Source of the DNA: JBMNUM01 sp050946275
GTDB taxonomy: Bacteria; Actinomycetota; Coriobacteriia; Coriobacteriales; CADBOM01
Reading direction: 5' to 3'
Length of the DNA: 25,448 nt
NCBI GenBank assembly: GCA_050946275.1
Contig: JBMNUM010000027.1
Location: 1 to 25,448, forward strand
The position numbers and the translations under genes were made by a program. Shown in pieces: positions 14,845 through 22,866 of this stretch. How positions within the stretch are numbered: the stretch's first letter is position 1; every line of letters starts with the position of its first letter. Below the pieces are notes generated by a model. The model had not been told where the DNA came from. It made no database searches and saw only the letters and a list, made by a program, of their open reading frames with translations.

Positions 14845-16901
14845 GTGCCCTCGTATTCGCCATCGTCATCTTCATCGTCGTCGCCGCAATCGTGGTCGTC
14901 GGCATCGTGCTCGGCCGCAAGATGCTCTCGTCCCGTGGTCCCCTGAAGGTCGACCGCGAGATCGACATCCGCGACAAGCAGAAGAATCCCGTCCGGGAGA
15001 CGAAGCGCCAGTCGACCGCGGGGGATAGCCAGCGCTCGCTCTCCCGCAGGCGCATCAACATCTTCTCCGGCATCGTCGTCGGTGTGCTCGCGCTGCTCGG
15101 CATCAAGGTGTGGTCGCTGCAGATTCTGGGCGGCAAGAGCTATTCCGAGCAGGCCGAGAACAACATGACCGCCACGGCGAGCGTCGCCGCCAAGCGCGGC
15201 CGCATCCTCGATCGCAACGGCAACGTCCTCGTCACGAATCGCGCGTCGCTCACCGTCGTGGGCGATTCCACCGTCATCGACAACCGTCGCGTCACGCAGA
15301 GGCTCTCGCTCGTGCTCGGCATCCCGCGCCAGGCGGTGCGCGCCCGTCTCATCGACGAGTCGACCGGCGCGCAATCGGACCGCACCATCGCCAACGATGT
15401 GTCGATGCGGGCCGTCTCCTACATCGCCGAGAATCCGACCGTCTTCCCCGGCGTCTCGGTGGAAACCCGCTATATCCGCCAGTACCCGAACGGCTCGCTC
15501 GCCGCGCATCTGCTCGGCTACGCAGGAACCATCTCGGAGGAGGAGCTCGCGAACAACCCCGATGGCATGAACTACGAGTCTGGCGACGTCGTGGGCAAGG
15601 CGGGTGCAGAGGCTGCGTTCGAGAGCGTGCTGCAGGGCACGAAGGGAACGCGGACCTACAAGGTCAACTCGGACGGCATTCCCATCGCCGTCATGGGCGA
15701 GGTCGACCCCGATTCCGGCAACGACGTCATGCTCACCATCGACGCGGAGGTCCAGAACATAGCCGAGAACGCGCTGCAGGAGGCGTTCGCGAAGGCAATC
15801 GACGGAGGCCACTACAAGGCGAGCCGTGGCGCGATCATCGCCATGGACGTGAACACCGGCGCGATCATCGCGATGGCGAGCGCGCCGACCTACGATCCCA
15901 ACGAGTTCATCGGCGGCATCTCCGCGGATGTGTGGGACAAGCTCAACAGCAAGAACTCGGGCTACCCCATGACGAACCGCGCGATCGCCGGCCAGTACCC
16001 CGCCGCCTCGACCTTCAAGGCGTTCACGGGTCTCGCCGGGCTGACGGACGGGCTCATCGACGACAAGATCGAGTTCGACTGCCAGGGCACGTGGACGGGC
16101 ATGGGCGAGGATTATCCCAAGAAGTGCTGGGACCTCAGCGGCCACGGCAAGCTCGACATCTACGAGGCCATCGCGAACTCGTGCGACGTGTACTTCTACG
16201 AGGTGGCGAGCAGGTATTGGGACATCCGCAAGGAGCGTCCTGAAGCCCTGCAGGATTACCTGAAGTCGTGGGGTTTCGGCTCGACTCATGGCATCGAGAT
16301 CGCCGGCGAGCTCGAGGGGCGCATCCCCAACGAGGCGTGGAAGAAGGAGTACTTCTGGGAGACGCCGGAGGACGCCCAGTGGGTGCCGGGCGACCTTGCG
16401 AACATGGTCATCGGCCAGGGCGACATCCTCGTCACCCCGCTGCAGATCCTGACCGCCTACGCGGGCATCGCGACCGGCAAGATTCCCAAGCCCCATGTTC
16501 TGTTCGAGGTGCTCAGCAAGGATGGTCAGGTCGTCATTCCGGAGAAGGTTGAGAACAGCAAGTTCTCCCCCGAGTTCTCCGACAAGGATCTCAAGACCAT
16601 TCAGAAGGCACTGCGGCAGGTCGTCACCGACGGTGGCGCCACGTCCATCTTCGTGGATTACCCCGTTGAGGTGGCGGCCAAGTCCGGAACGGGTGAAACC
16701 GGCAGCGATTTGCGCGATGATTACGCATGGTTCTGCGGTTACGGCCCCATCGACAAACCACAATACGCATGCGTGTGCGTGGTCGAGGAAGGCGGCGGCG
16801 GTACGGCCACGGCCGGACCGGCCGTGCGTCGCGTGCTGTCGAAGCTCTTCGGCCTCGAGGAAGAGGGCTACATCTCCGCAGCGGAAACGGGAGAACGCTA
16901 A
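14841..16901 (+). CDS. mrdA: Penicillin-binding protein 2 (elongation transpeptidase)
   Basis: A 686-residue class B penicillin-binding protein that crosslinks peptidoglycan during elongation with RodA. The dimerisation region begins GRILDRNGNVLVTNRASL. The transpeptidase domain has S390-T-F-K393 (catalytic serine), S447-C-D and K614-S-G-T. W-x-P-G-D and IGQGDILVTPLQ are present. The N-terminus is unusual. Besides the normal single helix just before the dimerisation region (about residues 73-93), there is an additional hydrophobic segment at residues 3-25 (ALVFAIVIFIVVAAIVVVGI). A basic loop of about 47 residues, probably cytoplasmic, lies between them. The ATG at 14841 overlaps the mreD stop. 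Confidence 0.95.
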   Translation: MSALVFAIVIFIVVAAIVVVGIVLGRKMLSSRGPLKVDREIDIRDKQKNPVRETKRQSTAGDSQRSLSRRRINIFSGIVVGVLALLGIKVWSLQILGGKSYSEQAENNMTATASVAAKRGRILDRNGNVLVTNRASLTVVGDSTVIDNRRVTQRLSLVLGIPRQAVRARLIDESTGAQSDRTIANDVSMRAVSYIAENPTVFPGVSVETRYIRQYPNGSLAAHLLGYAGTISEEELANNPDGMNYESGDVVGKAGAEAAFESVLQGTKGTRTYKVNSDGIPIAVMGEVDPDSGNDVMLTIDAEVQNIAENALQEAFAKAIDGGHYKASRGAIIAMDVNTGAIIAMASAPTYDPNEFIGGISADVWDKLNSKNSGYPMTNRAIAGQYPAASTFKAFTGLAGLTDGLIDDKIEFDCQGTWTGMGEDYPKKCWDLSGHGKLDIYEAIANSCDVYFYEVASRYWDIRKERPEALQDYLKSWGFGSTHGIEIAGELEGRIPNEAWKKEYFWETPEDAQWVPGDLANMVIGQGDILVTPLQILTAYAGIATGKIPKPHVLFEVLSKDGQVVIPEKVENSKFSPEFSDKDLKTIQKALRQVVTDGGATSIFVDYPVEVAAKSGTGETGSDLRDDYAWFCGYGPIDKPQYACVCVVEEGGGGTATAGPAVRRVLSKLFGLEEEGYISAAETGER

Positions 16902-18103
16902 TGGCGACGGCTCAGCACATACAGCGAACGGTCACCGACTCTGCGGAGAAGCAGGGCGTTTCGCGCGGGAACAGGTTGATGACGCTGCTCATCGTCGTCA
17001 CCACCGTGCTGGTGCTCTTCGGCCTCGTCATCGTCTGGTCCGTTACGAGGGACAGCACCGAGCATTCGATCATGCGCCAGTTCCTGGGCGTCGGCCTCGG
17101 CGTCGTGATGCTGCTCATCTTCTGGAAGATCGACTACTCGTCGCTTGCGGGGGCCGTCATACCCCTCATGATTATCGATGTGGTGCTGCTGCTATCGCCC
17201 CACTTACCCGTCATCGGCTACTCGGCCGGAGGTGCGACCTCCTGGGTCAATATCGGAATCCGATTCCAACCGGGAGAATTGGCGAAGATAGTGACGATAT
17301 TGCTCATGGCGGCTGTCGTGGCGCGCTATCAGGGGCGCATCGACTCGCCGCGTGAGTACGCGAAGTGCATCGGAACGCTGCTCGTTCCGTTCCTCTGCAT
17401 CATGACGCAGCCCGACCTCGGCACTGGCCTCGTCCTGCTCGTCATCGGCGCCTCGATCATGTTCGTTGGAGGCGCCAACCGCAGGCTGCTCTTATTGACG
17501 ATACTCATACTCGTCGCGCTCGTCGCGCTTGTGTTCATACTCGACCCGATTTTCGACAAGGTCGTGGGCAGCGACGTGTTCTTCAAGGATTATCAGAAGA
17601 ACCGCATCCTCGTCTTCCTCAACCCCGACCTCGACCCCACGGGTGCCGGATACAACCTGACGCAGGCCAAGATCGCCATCGGTTCCGGTGGCCTGGTCGG
17701 CAAGGGGCTGGGCAACGCCACGCAGTCCGCTCTCGGCTTCCTGCCGGAGGCACCCACCGACTTCGTGTTCTGCACGATCGCCGAGCAGCTCGGCTTCCTC
17801 GGCGTGCTCTTCCTGCTTGCGATGTACGGTGCGCTGTTCTACGTCGTCATCCGCATGATGGGGAGCATCCCCAGCCTGTACTCGAAGCTCGCGCTCGTGG
17901 GCGTGTGCGGCATGTGGCTCTTCCAGATTCTCGAGAACATCGGCATGTGCTGCGGCCTCATGCCCATTACAGGCATTCCCTTGCCGTTCATCAGCTACGG
18001 CTCCTCGTTCATGATGGTGAACTTCGCCTGCATCGGCCTCATCCTGTCCATGTACTCGCGCCGCGGCCAGTCGGTGGAGATGGACGAATCCGCTCTGCGC
18101 TAG
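16901..18103 (+). CDS. rodA: Rod shape-determining protein RodA (SEDS glycosyltransferase)
   Basis: A 400-residue SEDS-family membrane glycosyltransferase that polymerises lipid II together with PBP2. About ten hydrophobic segments follow a polar N-terminus of roughly 28 residues. Conserved family motifs are FQPGELAKI, MTQPDLGTGLVLL, FLNPDLDPTGAGYN, AKIAIGSGGLVGKGLGNATQ, FLPEAPTDFVF and the C-terminal ITGIPLPFISYGSS. The ATG at 16901 overlaps the last base of the mrdA stop (TAATG), with GGGAGA upstream. The same motifs occur in FtsW; RodA is preferred because of linkage to mreBCD and mrdA. I see no clear terminator directly after it. Confidence 0.95.
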   Translation: MATAQHIQRTVTDSAEKQGVSRGNRLMTLLIVVTTVLVLFGLVIVWSVTRDSTEHSIMRQFLGVGLGVVMLLIFWKIDYSSLAGAVIPLMIIDVVLLLSPHLPVIGYSAGGATSWVNIGIRFQPGELAKIVTILLMAAVVARYQGRIDSPREYAKCIGTLLVPFLCIMTQPDLGTGLVLLVIGASIMFVGGANRRLLLLTILILVALVALVFILDPIFDKVVGSDVFFKDYQKNRILVFLNPDLDPTGAGYNLTQAKIAIGSGGLVGKGLGNATQSALGFLPEAPTDFVFCTIAEQLGFLGVLFLLAMYGALFYVVIRMMGSIPSLYSKLALVGVCGMWLFQILENIGMCCGLMPITGIPLPFISYGSSFMMVNFACIGLILSMYSRRGQSVEMDESALR

Positions 18104-18248
18104 AGCGACGGCGGCTCTCGCGCAGTGCTCGACGCGCACGTTGCGTTTCGTGCATGCCGGCGCATCTGATGGCGAGTGACGAAGAGCGGCAACCTATGCG
18201 CCCGGTTGCACGGCGACTCTCGCACGACGTTCGACAGCTGATGCATGC

Positions 18249-18505
18249 TCCAAAATGCGGGGTTGTCGAAAACAGGGGCACACTTGCAGGAATAACGCAT
18301 TCTCCTGTCCCAAAATGAGGGTTTGTCGAACACCGTCAGCGATACTCTGTCCCAAAATGCGGGCTTGTCGAAAATCCCTGTCCCAAAATGAGGGTTTGTC
18401 GAAAAGCCACATCGATTTTGCATTTGACAACCCCGCATTTTGGGACAGGCAAAGGCGATTTCGCCGCAAGCGTGCCCCTGTTTTCGACAAACCCGCACTT
18501 TAGGC
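18249..18505 (+). repeat. Composite palindromic element, family B, copy 2
   Basis: Six cores like CCCAAAATGCGGGTTTGTCG occupy the rodA-DUF697 gap. Their ATG/CAT triplets start at 18255, 18315, 18357 and 18388 (plus) and at 18436 and 18496 (minus). Distances are 60-42-31-48-60, identical to copy 1. The ends are inverted repeats that extend beyond the core: TTGTCGAAAACAGGGGCAC at 18263-18281 reappears reversed at 18472-18490. The rest of the 18104-18688 gap has no gene. 18104-18248 holds a weak direct repeat of GCGRCTCTCGC, and 18506-18600 is GC-rich with nothing recognisable. Confidence 0.9.
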
Positions 18506-18612
18506 CAACTCTCGTCCCGCGGTCGTGGAGCTTCCGAGAAGATGCTGCTCGCGGAGCGCCCCCGCCCCCCAACCTCCTGGCGAAAGCGGTAACATAGAGG
18601 TAGTCCATTTCC

Positions 18613-18667
18613 GGCGGGTCTGGTGAGGTCCGCCGTATAGATCGCGACGGGTCTGGTAGGGCTCGCC
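18613..18667 (+). repeat. Two 22-bp direct repeats in the leader of the DUF697 gene
   Basis: The 22-bp segments 18613-18634 and 18646-18667 share CGGGTCTGGT and end in CGCC. They lie 33 bp apart, just upstream of the Shine-Dalgarno (GAGGAG, 18677-18682). Copy 1 can fold on itself (GGCGG/CCGCC). They may be operator half-sites or tandem leader hairpins. A TATAGAT lies between them, but I cannot confirm a promoter. Confidence 0.5.
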
Positions 18668-18688
18668 GCGTGGAGCGAGGAGAAGAAC

Positions 18689-19777
18689 ATGGCTGGAATT
18701 GGAATCGACAAGATCGTCGGTCGCGTCCTGAAGATGGATGGCGATGCGAACGACCCCGACCGCTTTATGTGCGTGAGCGTTCTCATCGACGAGAGCGTGA
18801 GTCCCGCGCTGGTCGAGCATGCGCGTGGCACGCTGCGCCCCACGACGGGAAACGTCCGCATGACGATTGACTCGTATTACGACGAGGCCATCAGCGTGGC
18901 AGAGGGTGAGGATCTGGCGATCGTGCTGGCGAACAACTCGCTGTGGACGGGCGCCGTCGCTTCCATCGCGAAAGCGAAGGGTGTGCCGTGCGTGATCGTC
19001 GCCGAGCAGCTCAAGCCGGTGATCGCCCATGCGGAGGCCACGGGCTTCCTCATCGACTACGAGAACATCATCTCGCCCGAGGTGCTCTTCACGGGCCTCG
19101 GATCGTTGTCCCTGCCGGCGCCGGTCGCGCAGATCGCCGACCGCGGCCTCGGCGTTGCCGAGACGGCCGCGAACCTCGCGCTGCGCGATGTCCCCGAGAA
19201 GCTCTTCGGTCGCGTCTTCTCCATCGACCGCATCAACCTGACGGGCGGTGGAGCCGCCGCGCGCAAGGAAGAGGTCTACGACAAGCTTTTCGATGAGCTG
19301 GGCGGCTGGGTCATGCGCAACTGCGATGAGGTCGCGGCGCCGTTCGCGAAGGCCTTCGAGTTCTCGCGTTCCGCTCAGGCTGGGCAGGTCACCCGCAGGA
19401 CCGCGTTCGAAAACGCCGTGACCGGGGCGATCTTCTTCATCCCGGGCGCTGATTTCCCGATAATGACGTTCAACGAGGTCCGCATGCTGATTCGCATCGA
19501 GCGCGCGTATGGACATGAGGTCGACAAGCAGATGCTCATCGAGGCGGCCATGGTCATATGCTTCGGATTCGCGTGCAAGCTCGTTGCCTCGGGCATGTGC
19601 AAGGCGTTCCCGGCGCTCTCGTGGTTCATCAAGACGGGCATAGCCTATTGCGCGACGTTCGCGATGGGCGTTGCGATGCAGGGCCATTGCGAGAACGGCA
19701 GGGTGCTGCCGCATGTCGTGGTCGCTCAGCTGCAGCGCTTCGCCCCGAAGCTGCTTCCCGAGCACCTGCAGGGGTAG
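18689..19777 (+). CDS. DUF697-like (YcjF-type) membrane-associated protein, function unknown
   Basis: A 362-residue protein. The N-terminal half looks like a soluble alpha/beta domain (for example LAIVLANNSLWTGAVASI and VPCVIVAEQLKPVI). The C-terminal third (about 235-350) has the DUF697 pattern: AFENAVTGAIFFIPGADFPI, NEVRMLIRIERAYG, then two hydrophobic segments (AAMVICFGFACKLVASG and FIKTGIAYCATFAMGVA). No nucleotide-binding P-loop is visible, whereas many DUF697 proteins are GTPases or GTPase partners. The ATG at 18689 follows GAGGAG by 6 nt. The radical SAM gene starts 5 nt after its stop, so they are one operon. DUF697 membership is my reading of the pattern, not a search result. Confidence 0.75.
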   Translation: MAGIGIDKIVGRVLKMDGDANDPDRFMCVSVLIDESVSPALVEHARGTLRPTTGNVRMTIDSYYDEAISVAEGEDLAIVLANNSLWTGAVASIAKAKGVPCVIVAEQLKPVIAHAEATGFLIDYENIISPEVLFTGLGSLSLPAPVAQIADRGLGVAETAANLALRDVPEKLFGRVFSIDRINLTGGGAAARKEEVYDKLFDELGGWVMRNCDEVAAPFAKAFEFSRSAQAGQVTRRTAFENAVTGAIFFIPGADFPIMTFNEVRMLIRIERAYGHEVDKQMLIEAAMVICFGFACKLVASGMCKAFPALSWFIKTGIAYCATFAMGVAMQGHCENGRVLPHVVVAQLQRFAPKLLPEHLQG

Positions 19778-19782
19778 GCGAC

Positions 19783-21651
19783 GTGAGCACCCGTGTCAAC
19801 GCCGGCGCGCTGTGGGAGCGCGTCGAGCCGCTCCTGCTTAAATGCGAGAAGCCCACGAGATACATCGATAGCGAGTTCGGCGCCGTGCATGATGAGGATG
19901 CGCGGTATCGCTTCGTGCTCATCTATCCCGACGTGTACGAGGTCGGGCTGCCCAATCAGGGGCACGCCATCCTCTACCGCATCATCAACGGGATCGAGGG
20001 GGCGTGCGCTGAGCGCGCATACCTGCCGTGGATCGACATGGCCGACCTCATGCGCGAAAACGATATACCGCTTTACTCGCTCGAGTCGTTCACCCCGCTG
20101 CGCGATGCACAGGTGGTCGGATTCACCCTACAGCACGAGCTGTGCTACACGAATCTCGTGGAGGCGCTCGATCTCGCGGGCATTCCGGTGCTGGCGAGCG
20201 AACGCGGGGAGGATTGCCCGCTCGTTGTCGCTGGCGGTCCCGTCGTCTACAACTGCGAGCCCGTGGCGGAGCTGTTCGACGCCATCATGATCGGCGAGGG
20301 CGAGGAGGTCATCGTCGAGCTCGTGGAGGAGCACATGCGGCTGCTCGACGAGGGAGCCTCCCGCGGCGACGTGCTCCGGGCTCTCGCCCAGATTCCGGGC
20401 GTGTACGTTCCCGCGTTCTACGAGGCCGGCGCCGATGGGGCCGTGATTCCCTGCGTGGAGGGCGTGCCGGAGGTCGTTCGCAAGCGCGTGCTCGTGGACT
20501 TCGACGCTCTGTCGCCCCAGGCCATCCCCGTCGTTCCCTTCGGCGAGCTCGTCCATGACCGTCTTGCCGTCGAGATCCTGCGCGGCTGCTCTCGCGGCTG
20601 CCGCTTCTGCCAAGCCGGCATGACGTACCGGCCCGTGCGCGAGCGCCCCGCCGACTCCATCGTCAACGCCACGCTGGCAGGACTTGCCGCCACGGGGTAC
20701 GACGAGGTGTCGCTCACCTCGCTGTCGTCGACGGACCACTCGCAGATCGAGGAGGTCTTGCGCCGGCTCGACGCCGCGGTCGACGGCACGGGCACGTCTG
20801 TCTCGCTGCCCTCGCAGCGTCTCGACGGATTCGGCGTGAAGATGGCCCATCTCGCCGCCGGATCGAAGAAGGGCGGGCTCACGTTCGCCCCCGAGGCGGG
20901 AACGCAGCGCCTGCGCGACATCATCAACAAGAACGTCACGGAAGACGACCTCTTCGATGCCATAACCGCGGCCTTCGAGGCCGGATGGCGTCGCCTCAAG
21001 CTCTATTTCATGCTTGGCCTTCCCTTCGAGACCGACGAGGATGTGGCGGGCATCGCGGACCTGGCGAACCGCGCATACGCGTTCGCCAAGGACTGCGTCG
21101 ATGAGAAGCAGCGCGGCAACGTGCGCCTCACCATCTCGTGCTCGATCTTCGTGCCCAAGCCGCAGACGCCGTTCCAGTGGTGCGGCCAGGTGTCGATGGA
21201 GGAGGCGCAGCGCCGCGTCGGCATCATCCATGCGTCGCGCCTGCACAAGGGCATCGATTTCAACTGGCACGATCCACGTGCCTCCCTCATCGAGGGCGCG
21301 TTCTCTCGCGGCGGGCGCGAGCTGCTCCCCGTGGTGCTCGAGGCATGGCGGAGGGGTTGCCGCTTCGATGCCTGGAGCGAGCAGTTCTCTCTCGAGACCT
21401 GGCAGGATGCCGCCCGCGCGTGCGGCATCGACCTGCAAGAGCAGGCGAGCCGCGACCTGGAGGTCGGCGCGCCCCTGCCGTGGAGCCATATCTCCGCGGG
21501 CGTCGACGAACGCTTCCTCGCCGAGGAGCTCGAGGCGGCGCGCGAGGGTGCCACGACTCCCGATTGCACGTTCGAGCACTGCACGAACTGCGGTGTTTGC
21601 CCGAATCTCGATGTCGATGTGTTCCTAGGAGGTAGCAGCCGTGGGCGATGA
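19783..21651 (+). CDS. Radical SAM protein, TIGR03960-type, with B12-binding-like N-terminus
   Basis: A 622-residue radical SAM enzyme of unknown substrate. The N-terminal region (about 40-200) has the pattern of a cobalamin-binding-like domain (LIYPDVYEVGLPNQGHAILY, VVAGGPVVYN, GEGEEVIVELVEEH). The radical SAM core carries C269, C273 and C276 in RGCSRGCRFCQAGM, which should bind the [4Fe-4S] cluster cleaving SAM. GLTFAPEAGTQRLRDIIN and LYFMLGLPFETDED follow. The C-terminus has a further cysteine cluster (CTFEHCTNCGVCPNL, about 598-613), likely another Fe-S site. The start is GTG at 19783. It overlaps by 11 nt the DUF2344 gene, with which it is commonly paired or fused. Confidence 0.88.
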   Translation: MSTRVNAGALWERVEPLLLKCEKPTRYIDSEFGAVHDEDARYRFVLIYPDVYEVGLPNQGHAILYRIINGIEGACAERAYLPWIDMADLMRENDIPLYSLESFTPLRDAQVVGFTLQHELCYTNLVEALDLAGIPVLASERGEDCPLVVAGGPVVYNCEPVAELFDAIMIGEGEEVIVELVEEHMRLLDEGASRGDVLRALAQIPGVYVPAFYEAGADGAVIPCVEGVPEVVRKRVLVDFDALSPQAIPVVPFGELVHDRLAVEILRGCSRGCRFCQAGMTYRPVRERPADSIVNATLAGLAATGYDEVSLTSLSSTDHSQIEEVLRRLDAAVDGTGTSVSLPSQRLDGFGVKMAHLAAGSKKGGLTFAPEAGTQRLRDIINKNVTEDDLFDAITAAFEAGWRRLKLYFMLGLPFETDEDVAGIADLANRAYAFAKDCVDEKQRGNVRLTISCSIFVPKPQTPFQWCGQVSMEEAQRRVGIIHASRLHKGIDFNWHDPRASLIEGAFSRGGRELLPVVLEAWRRGCRFDAWSEQFSLETWQDAARACGIDLQEQASRDLEVGAPLPWSHISAGVDERFLAEELEAAREGATTPDCTFEHCTNCGVCPNLDVDVFLGGSSRGR

Positions 21652-22342
21652 GCGCTTCCGTCTCCGCATCCGCTACACGAAGGGCGGCCGGCTGAAATAC
21701 CTCTCCCACTTGGAGGTCGTGCGCTGCATGGAGCGCTGCATCCGCCGCGCGGGCCTGCCGTTCATGGTGAGCCAGGGCTTCTCTCCCCATATGCGCACCG
21801 CGTTCGGCTGGGCGCTGCCCGTCGGCGTCGCCGGGCTCGACGAGTATCTCGACGTGCTCATGCACGAGTACGTCGCTCCGAATCGCGTGGTGGAGGCCCT
21901 GCGCGGGGTGACCCCGCGCGGCATCGAGGTGCTCGACGTGTTCTACATCGACCCGCGCGCGAAGGCTCCCGATGCGGAGTACCCGTTCTCGCTCTACGAG
22001 TGCGTGTTCGCAGCCACGGAAGGGGAGAAAGATGGCAGCGCGCCGTCGAGTCCCGATGAGACGCTTGCCGTCCTCGAGGCCGCGCTCGACGAGCTGCTCG
22101 CCGTCGGCCACATGATCGTGAAGCGCAAGAAGAAGGAGAAGACCGTCGTGTTCGAGGGGCTTCTCCCCGAGCGTCCGACGTTCGCCATCGCGGACGATGC
22201 GCGCGTCGCCATGCGCATGCTCACCTTCACCGAGGGTAAGGGCTCCCTCCGACCCGACCTCTTCTGTGCCGAGATACTCCAGCGCGCTGCGGGCGTCGAG
22301 CTGAAGTCCATAGCCCGCCTAGAGCAACGCTCGGCGGACTGA
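21641..22342 (+). CDS. Radical SAM-linked protein, TIGR03936/DUF2344
   Basis: A 233-residue DUF2344 protein that is regularly encoded next to, or fused with, the TIGR03960 radical SAM enzyme. The N-terminal signature RIRYTKGGRLKYLSHLEVVR and the motif GLPFMVSQGFSPHMRTAFGW are clear. LPVGVAGLDEYLDV and a basic KRKKKEKTVVFEGLLP segment follow. The GTG at 21641 lies inside the end of the upstream gene, with AGGAGGT at 21627-21633, 7 nt before it, so the pair is translationally coupled. It may be the RNA-binding or substrate-presenting partner of the enzyme; that is inference. Confidence 0.9.
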   Translation: MGDERFRLRIRYTKGGRLKYLSHLEVVRCMERCIRRAGLPFMVSQGFSPHMRTAFGWALPVGVAGLDEYLDVLMHEYVAPNRVVEALRGVTPRGIEVLDVFYIDPRAKAPDAEYPFSLYECVFAATEGEKDGSAPSSPDETLAVLEAALDELLAVGHMIVKRKKKEKTVVFEGLLPERPTFAIADDARVAMRMLTFTEGKGSLRPDLFCAEILQRAAGVELKSIARLEQRSAD

Positions 22343-22442
22343 CGCCCAGTATCGGCAGCCTGACGTCGCGACCGCTATCTCGGCGCTGGCGGGCTGACGT
22401 TCCACGGGCGAGCCCGCACTATCCCGCTTCACCCCTTCACCC

Positions 22443-22556
22443 TTCGTGACCATTTCGTTCGGAATAGGACGTTTGAGATGTCCTTTTCCGAAAGAAATGG
22501 TCACGAAAACCCAAATCAACGTTTTCGGACGTCCTATTTCGAAAGAAATGGTTAGG
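22443..22556. repeat. Three-armed palindromic repeat (GAAATGGTCACGAA family)
   Basis: The 28-nt arms at 22443-22470 and 22480-22507 are reverse complements at 26 of 28 positions around a 9-nt loop; each carries TTCGTGACCATTTC or its complement. A third, more degenerate arm at 22531-22556 (GTCCTATTTCGAAAGAAATG) repeats the second in the same orientation. No T-run follows, so it is not a standard terminator. It lies in the 22343-22866 gap, whose start also has three copies of CTGACG after GC-rich words. Confidence 0.8.
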
Positions 22557-22615
22557 GCATCGTCGAAACCGGCAGGTCCGTGCCAGCGCCGCATCACCGA
22601 CTACCCGCACTGTAG

Positions 22616-22652
22616 GGTTGGGGCATCGCCGGAACGCAAGCCCGCCCCAACC
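22616..22652. repeat. Short stem-loop, GGTTGGGGC type
   Basis: GGTTGGGGC (22616-22624) and GCCCCAACC (22644-22652) form a perfect 9-bp stem around a 19-nt loop containing CGCCGGAACGCAAGCCC. It looks like a dispersed intergenic palindrome rather than a terminator, because a T-run is missing. 22653-22815 has nothing else I recognise. Confidence 0.55.
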
Positions 22653-22815
22653 GATCTGGCTTTAGCCGACCGCCTAGCGTCGGGCGCCGAGCGCTGGGGG
22701 CGCTTGCCATCCTCCGTGTCTCTCAGCGGGAATCGCAACGAGCCGGCCGCTTGGCGCAGGCGGAAGCGATGGCGTCCCCATGCGCGGGAACGCAGGCTGT
22801 CCCGGGGTGTTTTGG

Positions 22816-22824
22816 TGGTAGACT
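22816..22824 (+). promoter_or_regulatory. Extended -10 promoter element for tyrS
   Basis: TGGTAGACT fits an extended -10 (TGnTANNNT), 43 bp before the tyrS start. The rplU leader has the near-identical TGGTAGAAT at 24346-24354. The -35 region is poor, as expected for an extended -10. Confidence 0.5.
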
Positions 22825-22866
22825 CAACACGCTGAATCCGCATTTCCATGTGAAGGAGTGAGTTCG

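Noticed and set aside
18100..18861. Open frames across the second repeat element
   Set aside because: The peptides mirror those in the first repeat cluster only because the DNA repeats; one frame also runs antisense into the DUF697 gene.
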